Assembly (NCBI RefSeq): GCF_013184495.1
Contig: NZ_JAAOIY010000001.1
Span: 434,001-498,000 of the forward strand
Direction of reading: 5' to 3'
DNA: 64,000 nucleotides
DNA from: Sporosarcina jiandibaonis
Lineage (GTDB): Bacteria > Bacillota > Bacilli > Bacillales_A > Planococcaceae
A program made the translations under genes and the position numbers. Positions 1 through 9,305 of this stretch are shown here, piece by piece. Positions within the stretch are counted from its first letter, which is position 1, and the number at the start of each line of letters is the position of its first letter. Under the pieces are notes generated by a model that had not been told where the DNA came from, made no database searches, and saw only the letters and a program-made list of their open reading frames with translations.

Positions 1-190
1 CTGGAATATCATCTCTTGCCAGTTCAATTCCATTAAATAGTCATCTCCAATCATTCAATATAAACATATCACCCTATTATGCTTTGCGAGGTCCTATAAT
101 GTAAATAGAAAACAGGAAAATTTACATTGGCTTAACAATTGAACTCGAAAAAGTCATGAATCTGTCAAAATTACATGCTGTTCATTTTAA

Positions 191-214
191 ATTATTCATT
201 TATTAATGAATAAT
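191..214. promoter_or_regulatory. Inverted repeat upstream of the DUF1189 gene
   Basis: Arms ATTATTCAT and ATGAATAAT (9 bp each, perfect) flank a 6-base spacer about 30 bases before the start codon of the first gene. It could be an operator in that gene's promoter. The rest of bases 1-246 is AT-rich and shows no gene; AAGGAGG at 233-239 is the ribosome site for the gene at 247. Confidence 0.35.
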
Positions 215-246
215 GATAGAATACAATATAATAAGGAGGCTTAATC

Positions 247-747
247 ATGAGATTTCATCAACTATTCATAGCAAGTATTCACGAGCCGAAGAAACTAGCC
301 GCATTTAGACTTCTTCCGATCGGTAAAGTTTTTAAGTACGTATTCATGTTCATTTTTTTATTCACAACTATTTCATTCGGCCGTTTTTACTTGAATGATG
401 AATTATTACTAGAACAAAACCCCGATTTAATAGAGCATGGCAAAAAAATCGGTTGGCTAATTTATCCTATGGCGCTACTTTTGCAACTGGTCATTAGCAC
501 ATTTTACGTTTTTGTCAGAATCACCATTTTTGCTTACATAGGTTCTCTGTTTCTAAATCTTAGAAGGAAGCGCAGTAATTATCTTCAAATATGGCGAACT
601 TCCGCAATTGCCATGACTGTGCCAATGCTATTGACTATCGGATTTGATTTTTTCCCTGGCATTGCAGCTAATGGTTTTTTAATATCCTCAATCGTTCATT
701 TGATTTATATTTTAGCTGCTATTAAGTATTACCCTAAACAACAATAA
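247..747 (+). CDS. DUF1189-family membrane protein (YqgB-like)
   Basis: A 166-residue integral membrane protein of unknown function. Hydrophobic stretches lie near residues 27-47, 68-100, 115-135 and 140-160, and the charged N-terminus resembles the DUF1189 family. The ATG follows AAGGAGG by 7 bases. Its position just before a YqfZ-like gene and ispG matches yqgB-yqfZ-ispG in B. subtilis, which supports the YqgB assignment more than any motif does. The role is not known; a membrane or envelope function is inferred only from topology. Confidence 0.6.
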   Translation: MRFHQLFIASIHEPKKLAAFRLLPIGKVFKYVFMFIFLFTTISFGRFYLNDELLLEQNPDLIEHGKKIGWLIYPMALLLQLVISTFYVFVRITIFAYIGSLFLNLRRKRSNYLQIWRTSAIAMTVPMLLTIGFDFFPGIAANGFLISSIVHLIYILAAIKYYPKQQ

Positions 748-805
748 TAAAAACCGAGGAATAATTCCTCCTTTCCTGCATACAGTGGCGAAAGGGGGAA
801 TTTTA

Positions 806-1132
806 ATGAGAATACTACTAATCGCAACTATAATTTTCACTCTTATCCACTTTATTCGCGTTGACCTTGTTGAAGGAACAATTCCTAGCAAACCGTATGT
901 CGAAGAAGCAAAAACGTGCGAAGAGGAAACTTTTTCAATTACTGTCACGTCAATTGATAACGATACGATCCAATCTCTGTTTGCACTTTACCCTGATCCA
1001 GAAATAACCCTTCTAGATAGATTGACTAAATTTTATGCATTAAATCCGCATTTACAAAAACAGGAAATCGTTAGCGGGGAAAAAATAAAACTTCCTATAT
1101 CTAGCGTCCAAGCAAGTAATTGCGTAGAATGA
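806..1132 (+). CDS. Small exported LysM-like protein (YqfZ-like)
   Basis: A 108-residue protein with a hydrophobic N-terminus (about residues 3-17) that could be a signal peptide or anchor. It is followed by a short region that resembles a LysM fold (residues about 45-100, ending in GEKIKLPI). I chose the ATG at 806 over the upstream GTG at 785 because AAAGGGGGA lies 7-8 bases before it. In B. subtilis, yqfZ precedes ispG in the same way. Peptidoglycan binding is an inference from the weak LysM resemblance. Confidence 0.5.
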   Translation: MRILLIATIIFTLIHFIRVDLVEGTIPSKPYVEEAKTCEEETFSITVTSIDNDTIQSLFALYPDPEITLLDRLTKFYALNPHLQKQEIVSGEKIKLPISSVQASNCVE

Positions 1133-1225
1133 GCAATATAGGGCATTCTCTTGCCTTTTCTTCACATAGATTGATAAAATATAAAATAGAGACTGGCTGT
1201 AACTAATTAAGGAGTGGAAACAATA

Positions 1226-2350
1226 ATGAGTAAAATTATTCACCGATCCAAAACACGTCCAGTGCGAGTCGGTAATTTAACGATTGGCGGAAGTGATGAA
1301 CTTTTCATACAAAGTATGACAACAACAAAAACCCACGATGTAGATGCTACTGTTGAAGAAATTTTACGTCTTGAAGAAGCAGGCGTGCAAATTATCAGAG
1401 TTGCGTGCCCAGATGAGCGCGCTGCCCTTTCCATTGGCGCAATCAAAAAACGTATTAACGTGCCGCTTGTTGTTGATATCCATTTTGATTATAAACTAGC
1501 TTTAATCGCCATTGAACAAGGCGCGGATAAAATCCGAATTAATCCGGGCAATATCGGTAGACAAGCTAAAGTAGAAGCCGTAGTCAATGCGGCTAAAGCG
1601 AAAGGCATCCCTATTCGAATCGGAGTAAATGCCGGATCATTAGAAAGGAAAATCCTTGAAAAATACGGCTATCCGACTGCGGATGGAATGGTAGAAAGCG
1701 CTCTTCATCATATTAAAATATTAGAAGATCTCGATTTTCACGATATTATTGTTTCACTCAAAGCATCTGATGTGAACCTTGCCGTCGAAGCTTATATGAA
1801 AGCCGCTGCCGCATTCGATTACCCGCTTCACCTGGGGATTACAGAATCTGGAACTCAATTTGCCGGAACCGTAAAAAGCTCTGCAGGCCTTGGAACACTC
1901 CTTTCGGCTGGAATTGGAAATACCCTTCGCGTATCGCTTAGCGCGGATCCAGTAGAAGAAGTTAAAGTCGGACGCGAATTATTAAAGGTTTTCGGTCTCT
2001 CATCCGATGCAGCGACACTTATCTCTTGTCCTACATGCGGGCGAATTGAAATCGACCTAATCTCAATCGCTAACGAAGTCGAAGAATATATTTCCAATAT
2101 AAAAGCACCACTTAAAGTAGCGGTTCTTGGATGCGCAGTAAACGGTCCAGGGGAAGCTAGAGAGGCTGATATCGGAATAGCGGGAGCACGTGGAGAGGGT
2201 CTTTTATTCATGAAAGGAAAAACAGTTCGCAAAGTTCCTGAAGAAACAATGGTCGAAGAATTAAAAATGGAAATCGACAAACTTGCAGAAGAATACTTCG
2301 AAAAGAAACGTCAAGAAGAAGCATTACTGGAAGCTGAAGGAGCAAAATGA
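1226..2350 (+). CDS. ispG: 4-hydroxy-3-methylbut-2-enyl diphosphate synthase (flavodoxin)
   Basis: This enzyme does the penultimate step of the MEP isoprenoid pathway, reducing MEcPP to HMBPP with a [4Fe-4S] cluster. The 374-residue product has the N-terminal TIM-barrel ([14 protein letters not shown]) and the C-terminal cluster-binding domain with CPTC (about C268, C271) and [10 protein letters not shown] (about C303, E310). The ATG at 1226 is preferred; a GTG at 1214 would overlap the AAGGAG ribosome site. The next gene starts inside its stop codon (ATGA overlap), so the two are co-translated. The partner enzyme ispH is at 8294. Confidence 0.97.
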   Translation: MSKIIHRSKTRPVRVGNLTIGGSDELFIQSMTTTKTHDVDATVEEILRLEEAGVQIIRVACPDERAALSIGAIKKRINVPLVVDIHFDYKLALIAIEQGADKIRINPGNIGRQAKVEAVVNAAKAKGIPIRIGVNAGSLERKILEKYGYPTADGMVESALHHIKILEDLDFHDIIVSLKASDVNLAVEAYMKAAAAFDYPLHLGITESGTQFAGTVKSSAGLGTLLSAGIGNTLRVSLSADPVEEVKVGRELLKVFGLSSDAATLISCPTCGRIEIDLISIANEVEEYISNIKAPLKVAVLGCAVNGPGEAREADIGIAGARGEGLLFMKGKTVRKVPEETMVEELKMEIDKLAEEYFEKKRQEEALLEAEGAK

Positions 2351-2934
2351 GAAATTATCGTTTCGGAATCGACATCGATGGAACTGTAACTTGCCCGACT
2401 GCCCTTTTACCGCATATCAATAAACAATATAATATTGATCTCGTTCTCGATGATATTAAAGAATATGATTTAACAAAAGCCTTTTCTGTAGATCCAAAGC
2501 AATTTTATGAATGGTATAAAACAGCCGAAGCATTAATTTACGATACTTCTCCGCCTCAGGAATACGCAAAAGAAATTTTGGAAAGTTGGTTACCGCAATA
2601 CGAATTGTTCTATATTTCGGCACGTGGTGAAAACGTTCTGAACACAACGTTTGATTGGTTCAAACGAGAAAAAATTCCATACGATCATATCGAATTAATT
2701 GGAAGTCATTATAAAATTGAGGCAGCAAAAAAGCATAATGTTCATGCTTTTTTTGAGGACAAGCATGATAATGCTGTTGATATTAGCGAAGAACTCGATA
2801 TTCCAGTTCTACTATTCGATACACCTTATAATAGAAAACCAACTCCAAAAAGCGTAATTCGCGTTTATGATTGGCAAGAAGCAAATAAATGGATCCAACG
2901 ATTATTCCCAATAGAAACAGCAGTTACAAAATAA
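2347..2934 (+). CDS. HAD-family nucleotidase (YqfW-like)
   Basis: A 195-residue haloacid-dehalogenase-type phosphatase of the 5'(3')-deoxyribonucleotidase-like group. The nucleophile motif GIDIDGTVT is at residues 7-15, the second motif is ISARGE near residue 88, and the acidic motif FFEDKHDNA is near residue 134. The length fits B. subtilis YqfW, which also lies next to ispG and zur. The substrate cannot be read from the sequence; nucleotidase activity is by family. It overlaps ispG by 4 bases and ends at a strong bidirectional terminator. Confidence 0.75.
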   Translation: MRNYRFGIDIDGTVTCPTALLPHINKQYNIDLVLDDIKEYDLTKAFSVDPKQFYEWYKTAEALIYDTSPPQEYAKEILESWLPQYELFYISARGENVLNTTFDWFKREKIPYDHIELIGSHYKIEAAKKHNVHAFFEDKHDNAVDISEELDIPVLLFDTPYNRKPTPKSVIRVYDWQEANKWIQRLFPIETAVTK

Positions 2935-2972
2935 ACGGTGTGCGACTCAAAATATTGAGTTGCACACCGTTT
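2933..2972. terminator. Bidirectional terminator between yqfW-like gene and zur
   Basis: The arms AAACGGTGTGCGACTCAA and TTGAGTTGCACACCGTTT pair almost perfectly around a 4-base loop, with A and T runs on the flanks. It serves both converging transcripts. Confidence 0.85.
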
Positions 2973-2974
2973 CC

Positions 2975-3388
2975 TTATGCGGCACATAACGGGCATTTTC
3001 CGTATATTTCAAACTTATGCCCTTCAATCTCATGGTTCGGCAAGTTTATCGATATTAGATCCATCGGGCAATCTGGAATGTTTTGTGTTTTACCGCATGT
3101 TGTACAAATAAAGTGATGATGATGGACGCCTGCATCACAATGCATTCGAAAATGCCTTTCCCCGGACAGTTCAGTTTCCTCTAAAATACCCAATTCAGTA
3201 AATGTGGATAAGTTGCGATAAATTGTATCAAAACTTATGCCTGGATTTTCATTTTCCATAAAGTCTTTTATCATCCCAGCCGTTAAATAGCGGTCATTTT
3301 CCAAAAACAAATCAAGTAATACTTCACGATTTTTCGTGCGCTTCAACTGATTCTCGCTAAGAATACGCCATGCTTCCTCAATCGTCAT
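2975..3388 (-). CDS. zur: Fur-family zinc uptake regulator
   Basis: A 137-residue Fur-family repressor with an N-terminal winged helix and a C-terminal metal and dimer domain (HHHHFICTTCGK near residues 88-99, and CPLC at the end, forming the structural Cys4 zinc site). It is called Zur rather than Fur or PerR because it is the last gene of the znuC-znuB operon, overlapping znuB by 11 bases, and because a Zur-type palindrome lies in that operon's promoter. B. subtilis yqfV (zur) is at the same chromosomal position. The arrangement implies autoregulation. Confidence 0.88.
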   Translation of the reverse strand: MTIEEAWRILSENQLKRTKNREVLLDLFLENDRYLTAGMIKDFMENENPGISFDTIYRNLSTFTELGILEETELSGERHFRMHCDAGVHHHHFICTTCGKTQNIPDCPMDLISINLPNHEIEGHKFEIYGKCPLCAA

Positions 3389-4250
3389 ACAAGCTACCCC
3401 CTACCTTAACGGTTTTTCTATCACCACGTATTTTTTTCCAAGCTAGGACTATTAACAACAATAGAATAGATGTGACAACAATCGTTCCACCAGGCGCGAT
3501 GTCCAAATGAAATGCGGAAAAAAGACCTATAATCACTGCAATCTCACCGAAAATGATGGAATAAATTATAGCTCCTTTAAAACTTTTAGCGATTTGCATG
3601 GCCGCTGCAACTGGCACCGTCATCAGAGATGATACAAGCAATATACCAACGATTCGCATCGAAGCTCCAATTACGAGCGCTGTAATTATCATAAAAAACA
3701 TTTGAATAAAACGAGCATTAATCCCCGACACTTTCGAGTATTCCGAGTCAAATGAAAGCACAAATAGTTCTTTATATAAAAATCGAACGTATGCGATAAC
3801 GATAACCGCAATTATAATAACTATGATTAAATCCTGTCGGCTGACTGCCGAAACTGAGCCGAATAAATAGCCGATCAAATCAGAGCCAAAACCTTTAGAC
3901 AAAGAAATAAATATTGCCCCTAATCCGATTCCAGCCGATAAAATAACTGGGATTGCCAACTCTTCGTAATGCTTGTACATGCCTCTTAATTTCTCAATTA
4001 AGAGAGAACCGCCAACCGCAGAACCAATTCCAAGATAAACTGGATTAAGTGCTGAGAAAAATAGAAATTGCTGGCTTAGGAATAGGCTCCCCGCAATACC
4101 TGCAAGTGCAACATGGCTTAAAGCGTCAGCAATTAATGCGAGGCGTCGAACAACGATAAATAATCCTAGCAGTGGCGCGATAACGCCAATAATGATTCCC
4201 GATAAAAAAGCATTTTGTAAAAATTCATAAGTAAGTAATGCATTAATCAT
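3378..4250 (-). CDS. znuB: Zinc ABC transporter, permease subunit
   Basis: A 290-residue polytopic membrane protein of the ABC-3 (ZnuB/AdcB/MntB) permease family with eight or more hydrophobic segments. Family-typical stretches include PLLGLFIVVRRLALIADALS near residues 25-45 and a late permease segment with SLMTVPVAAA. It overlaps znuC by 4 bases and zur by 11. Zinc rather than manganese specificity is inferred from the linked zur gene. No substrate-binding lipoprotein (ZnuA/AdcA) is in the window, so the binding protein must be encoded elsewhere. Confidence 0.88.
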   Translation of the reverse strand: MINALLTYEFLQNAFLSGIIIGVIAPLLGLFIVVRRLALIADALSHVALAGIAGSLFLSQQFLFFSALNPVYLGIGSAVGGSLLIEKLRGMYKHYEELAIPVILSAGIGLGAIFISLSKGFGSDLIGYLFGSVSAVSRQDLIIVIIIAVIVIAYVRFLYKELFVLSFDSEYSKVSGINARFIQMFFMIITALVIGASMRIVGILLVSSLMTVPVAAAMQIAKSFKGAIIYSIIFGEIAVIIGLFSAFHLDIAPGGTIVVTSILLLLIVLAWKKIRGDRKTVKVGGSLYDD

Positions 4251-5017
4251 GATTGCGTCTCCTCTATGTGCTGATGGACACGTCTAACTGGATGACCATA
4301 CCATTTTGAAATATCTTCATCTTCCATTTTCTTAAAGTCCGCTTGCATGCCATGGAAATGAATAGAACGATTTAAACATGCGACATGTGTAGCTAAATCC
4401 GTTACTAGGTCTATTTCATGAGTGACTAGCAATATAGCTATGCGATGTTCACGATTCAATTTATTTAGCATAGAATAGAACGATTTCACGTTTTGTTGAT
4501 CAATGCCGACAGTTGGTTCATCCATCACCAAAAGCTTTGGATCTCCTACTAGGGCTCGCGCTATAAAAACACGCTGTTGTTGACCGCCTGATAGCTCTCC
4601 AATATTTTGTTTTGCATAGTCTTCCATACCAACTACCTTAAGTGCATGAATTGCTTTTTTATCATCTTTTTTAGAAAAACTTTTAAATAATCCTGTTTTT
4701 CTAGTAAGGCCGCTTCGCACAACTTCTAAAACTGTTGCAGGGAACCCAGAGTTAAAAGAATTTGATTTTTGAGATACGTAGCCGATTAGCTCCCTATGTT
4801 GAAAGTGATCTGCATCTTGTCCGAACAACAATACTGAACCGCTATCCGGTTTCAAAAGACCGAGAATAATATTGATAAGTGTTGATTTTCCCGACCCATT
4901 CGGCCCGATAAGCGCCCAGAACTCCCCTTCTTTTACGGTTAAGTCTATATTTTCAAGGACAGCTGTTTGCTCATAACTGAAATAAACATCGTCCAAATCA
5001 ATGAGTGTATTTTTCAT
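4247..5017 (-). CDS. znuC: Zinc ABC transporter, ATP-binding subunit
   Basis: A 256-residue ABC ATPase: Walker A GPNGSGKST (about residue 38), Q-loop YVSQKSN, signature LSGGQQQR, Walker B LLVMDEP and the switch His in LLVTHE. It energises the ZnuB permease. First gene of the leftward znuC-znuB-zur operon; its promoter carries a Zur-box-like palindrome at 5040-5054. The C-terminus (HQHIEETQS) is short and has no extra domain. Confidence 0.9.
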   Translation of the reverse strand: MKNTLIDLDDVYFSYEQTAVLENIDLTVKEGEFWALIGPNGSGKSTLINIILGLLKPDSGSVLLFGQDADHFQHRELIGYVSQKSNSFNSGFPATVLEVVRSGLTRKTGLFKSFSKKDDKKAIHALKVVGMEDYAKQNIGELSGGQQQRVFIARALVGDPKLLVMDEPTVGIDQQNVKSFYSMLNKLNREHRIAILLVTHEIDLVTDLATHVACLNRSIHFHGMQADFKKMEDEDISKWYGHPVRRVHQHIEETQS

Positions 5018-5039
5018 AGAGTAGTTCCTTTCTTCCTAA

Positions 5040-5089
5040 TAGGAATGATTACGATTCATAATTATAATACAGGGTAGCTCGGGATACAA
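5040..5089 (-). promoter_or_regulatory. znuC promoter with Zur-box-like operator
   Basis: On the minus strand a -35 TTGTAT (5084-5089) and a -10 TATAAT (5061-5066) are separated by 17 bases. Just downstream, at 5040-5054, the plus strand reads TAGGAATGATTACGA, which matches 13 of 15 positions of the B. subtilis Zur box core TCGTAATNATTACGA. A repressor bound there would block the transcription start. Confidence 0.7.
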
Positions 5090-5115
5090 CCTTTAAAGAA
5101 AGAAGGATTAAGTAA

Positions 5116-5364
5116 ATGGACTTTGTTCAATTATTAAATGAGTTGAAAATGAGTAGTGATTCTGACGTAAAAGTCTTTGCAAGCTCTTATGGGGTTAATT
5201 TAACAACTTCAGAAATAAGAGCGCTACGCCCCTTATTAGACGAGGTTTCATTTCATTGGATTTTTACTGGAATACCTGAGGTGTTTATTAAGAAAGTCCG
5301 AATTGCAATTGGAGACCGTAAAGCAGAACAATTACTGCAAATGTATTTCGACGCGAGACAATAA
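5116..5364 (+). CDS. DUF2624-family protein (YqfT-like)
   Basis: An 82-residue soluble protein, mostly helical by composition, that resembles the uncharacterised DUF2624 (YqfT) family of Bacillales. It is divergent from znuC and has the same neighbours as B. subtilis yqfT (zur-znu side and nfo). AAAGAAAGAAGGA precedes the ATG. No catalytic motif is visible and no function is known. Confidence 0.6.
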   Translation: MDFVQLLNELKMSSDSDVKVFASSYGVNLTTSEIRALRPLLDEVSFHWIFTGIPEVFIKKVRIAIGDRKAEQLLQMYFDARQ

Positions 5365-5393
5365 TTTTATAGAACTATAATTAAGCAATAGAA

Positions 5394-5427
5394 AGCCCGT
5401 CAACAACTATCAAACTGTTGACGGGTT
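5394..5427. terminator. Bidirectional terminator between yqfT-like gene and nfo
   Basis: GCCCGTCAACA and TGTTGACGGGTT form an 11-bp stem with a 10-base loop, followed by a T-rich stretch on the plus strand. It separates two converging genes. Confidence 0.85.
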
Positions 5428-5432
5428 ATCTT

Positions 5433-6338
5433 TTATACTTTTAGAAGTTCGATTTTATCCGGTTGGAACATTTTCGACTTAAGCATTTCAATTTCAAATT
5501 TATAAGGAGCAAACTTTTTCTTTGGATCAGATCCAACAAAAGGTGTTTCCAAGATTTTAGGAATGCTTTCGAATTCTGGATGGTGAACAATGAAGTTTAA
5601 TGCATCGAATCCAATATGGCCAAATCCTAAGTTCTCATGTCGGTCTTTCATTGCACCTCGTTCATTTTTGCTATCGTTCACGTGAATAACAGAAATTCGA
5701 TCTTTGCCGATTATTTTATCGAATTCATCGATTACGCCTTCGAAATCGTTCACCACATCATAACCGGAGTCGTGAACATGGCAAGTATCGAAGCATACAG
5801 ACAAGCGCTCATTATGTGTCACGCCGTCAATTATTCTAGCTATTTCATCAAAATTACGGCCAATTTCCGTTCCTTTACCCGCCATTGTTTCAAGGGCGAT
5901 ACGAACTGGGTAATCCTGCGATAGCACTTCATTTAAACCTTCAATTATTTTTGCAGTTCCGGCTTCGACGCCTGCGCCGACATGGGCACCCGGGTGAAGA
6001 ACAATTTGATTCACTCCAAGTGCAGCAGTTCGTTCAATTTCTTTCTGTAAAAAATCAACGCCTAATTGAAAGGTAGCCGGTTTTGTAGTGTTCGCAATAT
6101 TAATAATGTACGGAGCATGAACAACAATGTCTGAAATGCCATTAGCCTTCATATGTTTCAAGCCTTCCTCGATATTTAACTCTTCGATTGGCTTTCTGCG
6201 CGTGTTTTGCGGCGCACCCGTGTAAATCATGAATGTTGTTGCACCATAATTAAGTGCATCCTCACTTGAACCTAGCAACATCTTCTTCCCGCTCATTGAA
6301 ACGTGAGAGCCTAGTAATAAAGGTTTCACATCTGTCAT
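5433..6338 (-). CDS. nfo: Endonuclease IV (AP endonuclease)
   Basis: A zinc-dependent class II AP endonuclease that cleaves 5' to abasic sites in base-excision repair. The 301-residue TIM-barrel shows the family motifs VLHPGAHVG (metal His), [11 protein letters not shown] (metal Glu), [14 protein letters not shown] and [20 protein letters not shown] (metal Asp and His), in the correct order. It overlaps the upstream helicase gene by 4 bases (6335-6338), so the two are coupled, as yqfR-yqfS are in B. subtilis. Confidence 0.97.
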   Translation of the reverse strand: MTDVKPLLLGSHVSMSGKKMLLGSSEDALNYGATTFMIYTGAPQNTRRKPIEELNIEEGLKHMKANGISDIVVHAPYIINIANTTKPATFQLGVDFLQKEIERTAALGVNQIVLHPGAHVGAGVEAGTAKIIEGLNEVLSQDYPVRIALETMAGKGTEIGRNFDEIARIIDGVTHNERLSVCFDTCHVHDSGYDVVNDFEGVIDEFDKIIGKDRISVIHVNDSKNERGAMKDRHENLGFGHIGFDALNFIVHHPEFESIPKILETPFVGSDPKKKFAPYKFEIEMLKSKMFQPDKIELLKV

Positions 6339-7630
6339 TTTTTACGCTTAATTCTCCTTTCACGTTTCTTTATATCTTCTATTTGTTTGGCCATTTTTTT
6401 CTTATAGCCTGGTTTGACTTTTTTAGGCTTGCGAACAAAGGCAATGGCTTTCCGATCAATATCGTCTAATTGCTTCGTTCTTCTCTTTCTTGCGTGTCTT
6501 TCTTTAACTTCAACCCATTCCCCATTTTTCACTTCTTCGTGAACAAATGGAATCCCCATTGCTTCGATACGGATTATCTTATCCTCTTCGGATGGATCAT
6601 ATAAGGTTATTGCTGTTCCTTCAAGACCTGCACGTGCAGTGCGTCCAACACGATGAATGAAAAACTCTAATTCATCTGGTAATTCATAGTTGATAACGTG
6701 GCTAACACCCGGAATATCTATACCGCGAGCTGCAAGATCCGTCGCGACAATGTACTCGAACTCCAAGTCGCGTATTCTCTTCATCATGCGTGTCCGTTCG
6801 CGCGGGGATAGGTCACCATGAATTTTCCCGACTTTAATTCCGGATTCCGCCATGAAGTCTGCTAATGCATCAGCATTTCTTCTTGTATTCGTAAAGATGA
6901 TTGCCAAATACGGCGTGATTCCTTCAACAACTTGAAGCAATTTCTTCTCTCGTTGCATTCCGCGAACTGGAACAAGTGAATAACGCATGCCTTCTGTAAA
7001 AGATTTACGTTTTCCGATCTTCACATGCGCAGGCGATTCCATGTACTTATTTAAAAATGGTTTTAAGTTTTCTGGAATTGTCGCAGAAAATACATACATT
7101 TCTAAATCTGCAGGCATCTTTGAAGCGAACTTATCAATATCTTCAATAAAACCCATATCAAAAGCTAAATCAGCTTCGTCAATAACGAGAATCTTAGCTG
7201 TATGGATTAACAACGCACCGCTTTCGACCATATATTGAATTCTTCCGGGAGTCCCGACAACTATATGCGGATTAGATTTCAATCGGCTAGCTGATCTCTC
7301 TTTATCGGTTCCGCCAATTAGAAGCGATGATCGAATGTCAGTTTCCTTAGTTAATTTTGAAAGTTCATCAAATAATTGAGTAGCTAACTCCCGAGTCGGC
7401 GCTACAATGACTGCTTGTACATTATCTGTAGAACTATCGGTTCTTTCAACAATCGGAATAAGGAAACTGTGGGATTTCCCCGTACCTGTGTGTGCCTGAC
7501 CAATTGCAGAAGTACCGCGAAGGATTAAGGGTATTATTTCCTTCTGTATTGGTGTCGGACTTTCAAAGCCGAGTCCTTGAATCGCTTCTCGAAGAAACGG
7601 CTGAAATTGATAATCTGTGAATTTTGACAT
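6335..7630 (-). CDS. cshB: DEAD-box RNA helicase CshB
   Basis: A 431-residue DEAD-box helicase: Q motif PTPIQKE, motif I AHTGTGKS, Ia PTRELA, Ib TPGR, II written as DEAD in [38 protein letters not shown]. The basic C-terminus ([14 protein letters not shown] and on) is typical of cold-shock helicases that act on ribosome assembly. The ATG at 7630 is chosen because MSKFTDY matches the usual N-terminus and TAGGAGG lies upstream; the longer frame (to 7669) lacks a ribosome site. Position matches yqfR. Confidence 0.92.
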   Translation of the reverse strand: MSKFTDYQFQPFLREAIQGLGFESPTPIQKEIIPLILRGTSAIGQAHTGTGKSHSFLIPIVERTDSSTDNVQAVIVAPTRELATQLFDELSKLTKETDIRSSLLIGGTDKERSASRLKSNPHIVVGTPGRIQYMVESGALLIHTAKILVIDEADLAFDMGFIEDIDKFASKMPADLEMYVFSATIPENLKPFLNKYMESPAHVKIGKRKSFTEGMRYSLVPVRGMQREKKLLQVVEGITPYLAIIFTNTRRNADALADFMAESGIKVGKIHGDLSPRERTRMMKRIRDLEFEYIVATDLAARGIDIPGVSHVINYELPDELEFFIHRVGRTARAGLEGTAITLYDPSEEDKIIRIEAMGIPFVHEEVKNGEWVEVKERHARKRRTKQLDDIDRKAIAFVRKPKKVKPGYKKKMAKQIEDIKKRERRIKRKK

Positions 7631-7748
7631 GAAATAAATCTGCCTCCTAACATATCTACATTGTACCATGATTCCGTGCCGTCGTATGTCCTTTTCGCAT
7701 ACGATACAATATGAAAGTTTATTTTGATTAAAGGAAAGGAGTTCAAAA

Positions 7749-8228
7749 TTGAGATACGAATCTTTTTATCCATTTTCTCGAAACCAACCGCCACCCCAAA
7801 GACAGCCGGGGTTCGGCATGCGTCCATTTCCAGGGCCTGCACAGCCCCCGGGACAGCCAAGTCAGTTCGGAAGGCGGAACAATCCGTTCATTGATCCTAG
7901 ACAAGGTCCCCAAGGGTTTCCATCCGGGCAAGGACCTTCAAAAATAGACGGTTATATGGAAACAGCCAATCGATTAATAAACACTGCACAACAGTATGCG
8001 CCTGTCGTTCAGCAGTTTGCACCAATGATGCGCAATCTACCGGCAATGTGGAAATTATATAAAGGTTTTCAATCAATTCCGTCTGCCGGAGAAGGTTCAG
8101 GAACTGCGGCTGCTGGCGGTGCAGCTAGAAGCGCTTCTAGAGCAGCGCCGAGAACCGCAGAATCTTTTACACCGCCACCAGCTGGACCGAGACCTTCTGT
8201 ACCCAGAATCTTTCAACCAGACCGATAA
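7749..8228 (+). CDS. Proline/glutamine-rich YqfQ (VrrA)-like protein
   Basis: A 159-residue low-complexity protein. The first 65 residues are rich in Pro, Gln, Gly and Phe (RNQPPPQRQPGF, FPGPAQPPGQP). A short ordered-looking middle (SKIDGYMETANRL, about 65-110) is followed by an Ala/Gly-rich tail. This composition and the position between cshB and ispH fit YqfQ/VrrA of Bacillus. The start is TTG, with AAAGGAG 7 bases upstream. No function can be assigned. Confidence 0.65.
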   Translation: MRYESFYPFSRNQPPPQRQPGFGMRPFPGPAQPPGQPSQFGRRNNPFIDPRQGPQGFPSGQGPSKIDGYMETANRLINTAQQYAPVVQQFAPMMRNLPAMWKLYKGFQSIPSAGEGSGTAAAGGAARSASRAAPRTAESFTPPPAGPRPSVPRIFQPDR

Positions 8229-8293
8229 ACTTTGAACAAGCGACTTGACTCCGTTATAATAGATTATAGAATCCTATTAGAGGAGTGAATTGG

Positions 8294-9265
8294 ATGAAAG
8301 TGTTGAAGATTACCCCTAGAGGCTATTGCTACGGGGTTGTCGATGCAATGATCATCGCAAGAAATGCGGCACTCGACAAAACGTTACCAAGACCCATTTA
8401 TATTTTGGGCATGATTGTACACAATAAACACGTAACAGAAGCGTTTGAACAAGATGGCATTATCACGTTAGACGGAAAAGATCGATTGGAAATTCTAGAA
8501 AAAGCAGATAAAGGCACGGTTATTTTCACTGCTCATGGTGTTTCTCCTGCTGTACGAGAGCTTGCTAGAAAAAAAGGGCTTGTATCCATAGATGCTACCT
8601 GTCCAGATGTTACAGTGACACATGATTTAATCGAAGAAAAGGCAGCAGAAGGATTCGACATCGTATACATCGGAAAACGCCATCATCCAGAACCTGAAGG
8701 AGCAATGGGTGTAGCGCCAAAACAAGTTCACCTAATTGAAACACTTGAAGATGTTGATAAACTTGACATCCACAATGAAAAACTGCTTGTAACAAATCAA
8801 ACGACAATGAGCCAATGGGATGTAGCTCATCTTATGGAGGCCTTGAAAGTTAAATACCCGCATATAGAAGCAGTACAAGAAATTTGTCTTGCTACGCAAG
8901 TAAGGCAAGAAGCTGTTGCGGAACAGGCCGGAGAAGCTGATTTGCTTATCGTAGTTGGCGACCCGATGAGCAATAACTCGAACCGACTGACGCAAGTGTC
9001 CGTCGAAATTGCCAATACGCCTTCTTATAGAGTATCTGATGTCTCCGAAATTGATGTTAATTGGTTAAAAGGCATTAACACTGTTGCGGTAACAGCCGGT
9101 GCCTCTACTCCAACGATTGTCGTTCGCGAGGTCATCGCGTTTCTCGAGAAATTTGACCCAGAAGATTCAACGACTCATCATCCGGAAAAGAAATTCTTGT
9201 TAGAAAAAATTCTGCCAAGAATCAAAAACCCGAAACCAGTCGAACGTATCGAACCATATGTTTAA
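8294..9265 (+). CDS. ispH: 4-hydroxy-3-methylbut-2-enyl diphosphate reductase
   Basis: Last enzyme of the MEP pathway; reduces HMBPP to IPP and DMAPP using an iron-sulfur cluster. The 323-residue product shows [13 protein letters not shown] (first cluster Cys, about C12), [25 protein letters not shown] (second Cys) and [10 protein letters not shown] (third Cys), with SNNSNRL near the substrate site. The ATG at 8294 is 8 bases after AGAGGAG; the GTG at 8285 would overlap that site. Same locus as B. subtilis yqfP. Confidence 0.96.
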   Translation: MKVLKITPRGYCYGVVDAMIIARNAALDKTLPRPIYILGMIVHNKHVTEAFEQDGIITLDGKDRLEILEKADKGTVIFTAHGVSPAVRELARKKGLVSIDATCPDVTVTHDLIEEKAAEGFDIVYIGKRHHPEPEGAMGVAPKQVHLIETLEDVDKLDIHNEKLLVTNQTTMSQWDVAHLMEALKVKYPHIEAVQEICLATQVRQEAVAEQAGEADLLIVVGDPMSNNSNRLTQVSVEIANTPSYRVSDVSEIDVNWLKGINTVAVTAGASTPTIVVREVIAFLEKFDPEDSTTHHPEKKFLLEKILPRIKNPKPVERIEPYV

Positions 9266-9269
9266 TAGT

Positions 9270-9305
9270 AAACCGGTCGCTTTCTAGTAAAGGACCGGTT
9301 TTTAT
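9270..9305. terminator. Bidirectional terminator between ispH and yqfO
   Basis: AAACCGGTC and GACCGGTTT form a 9-bp stem followed by TTTATTTAT. It lies between two converging genes. Confidence 0.85.
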
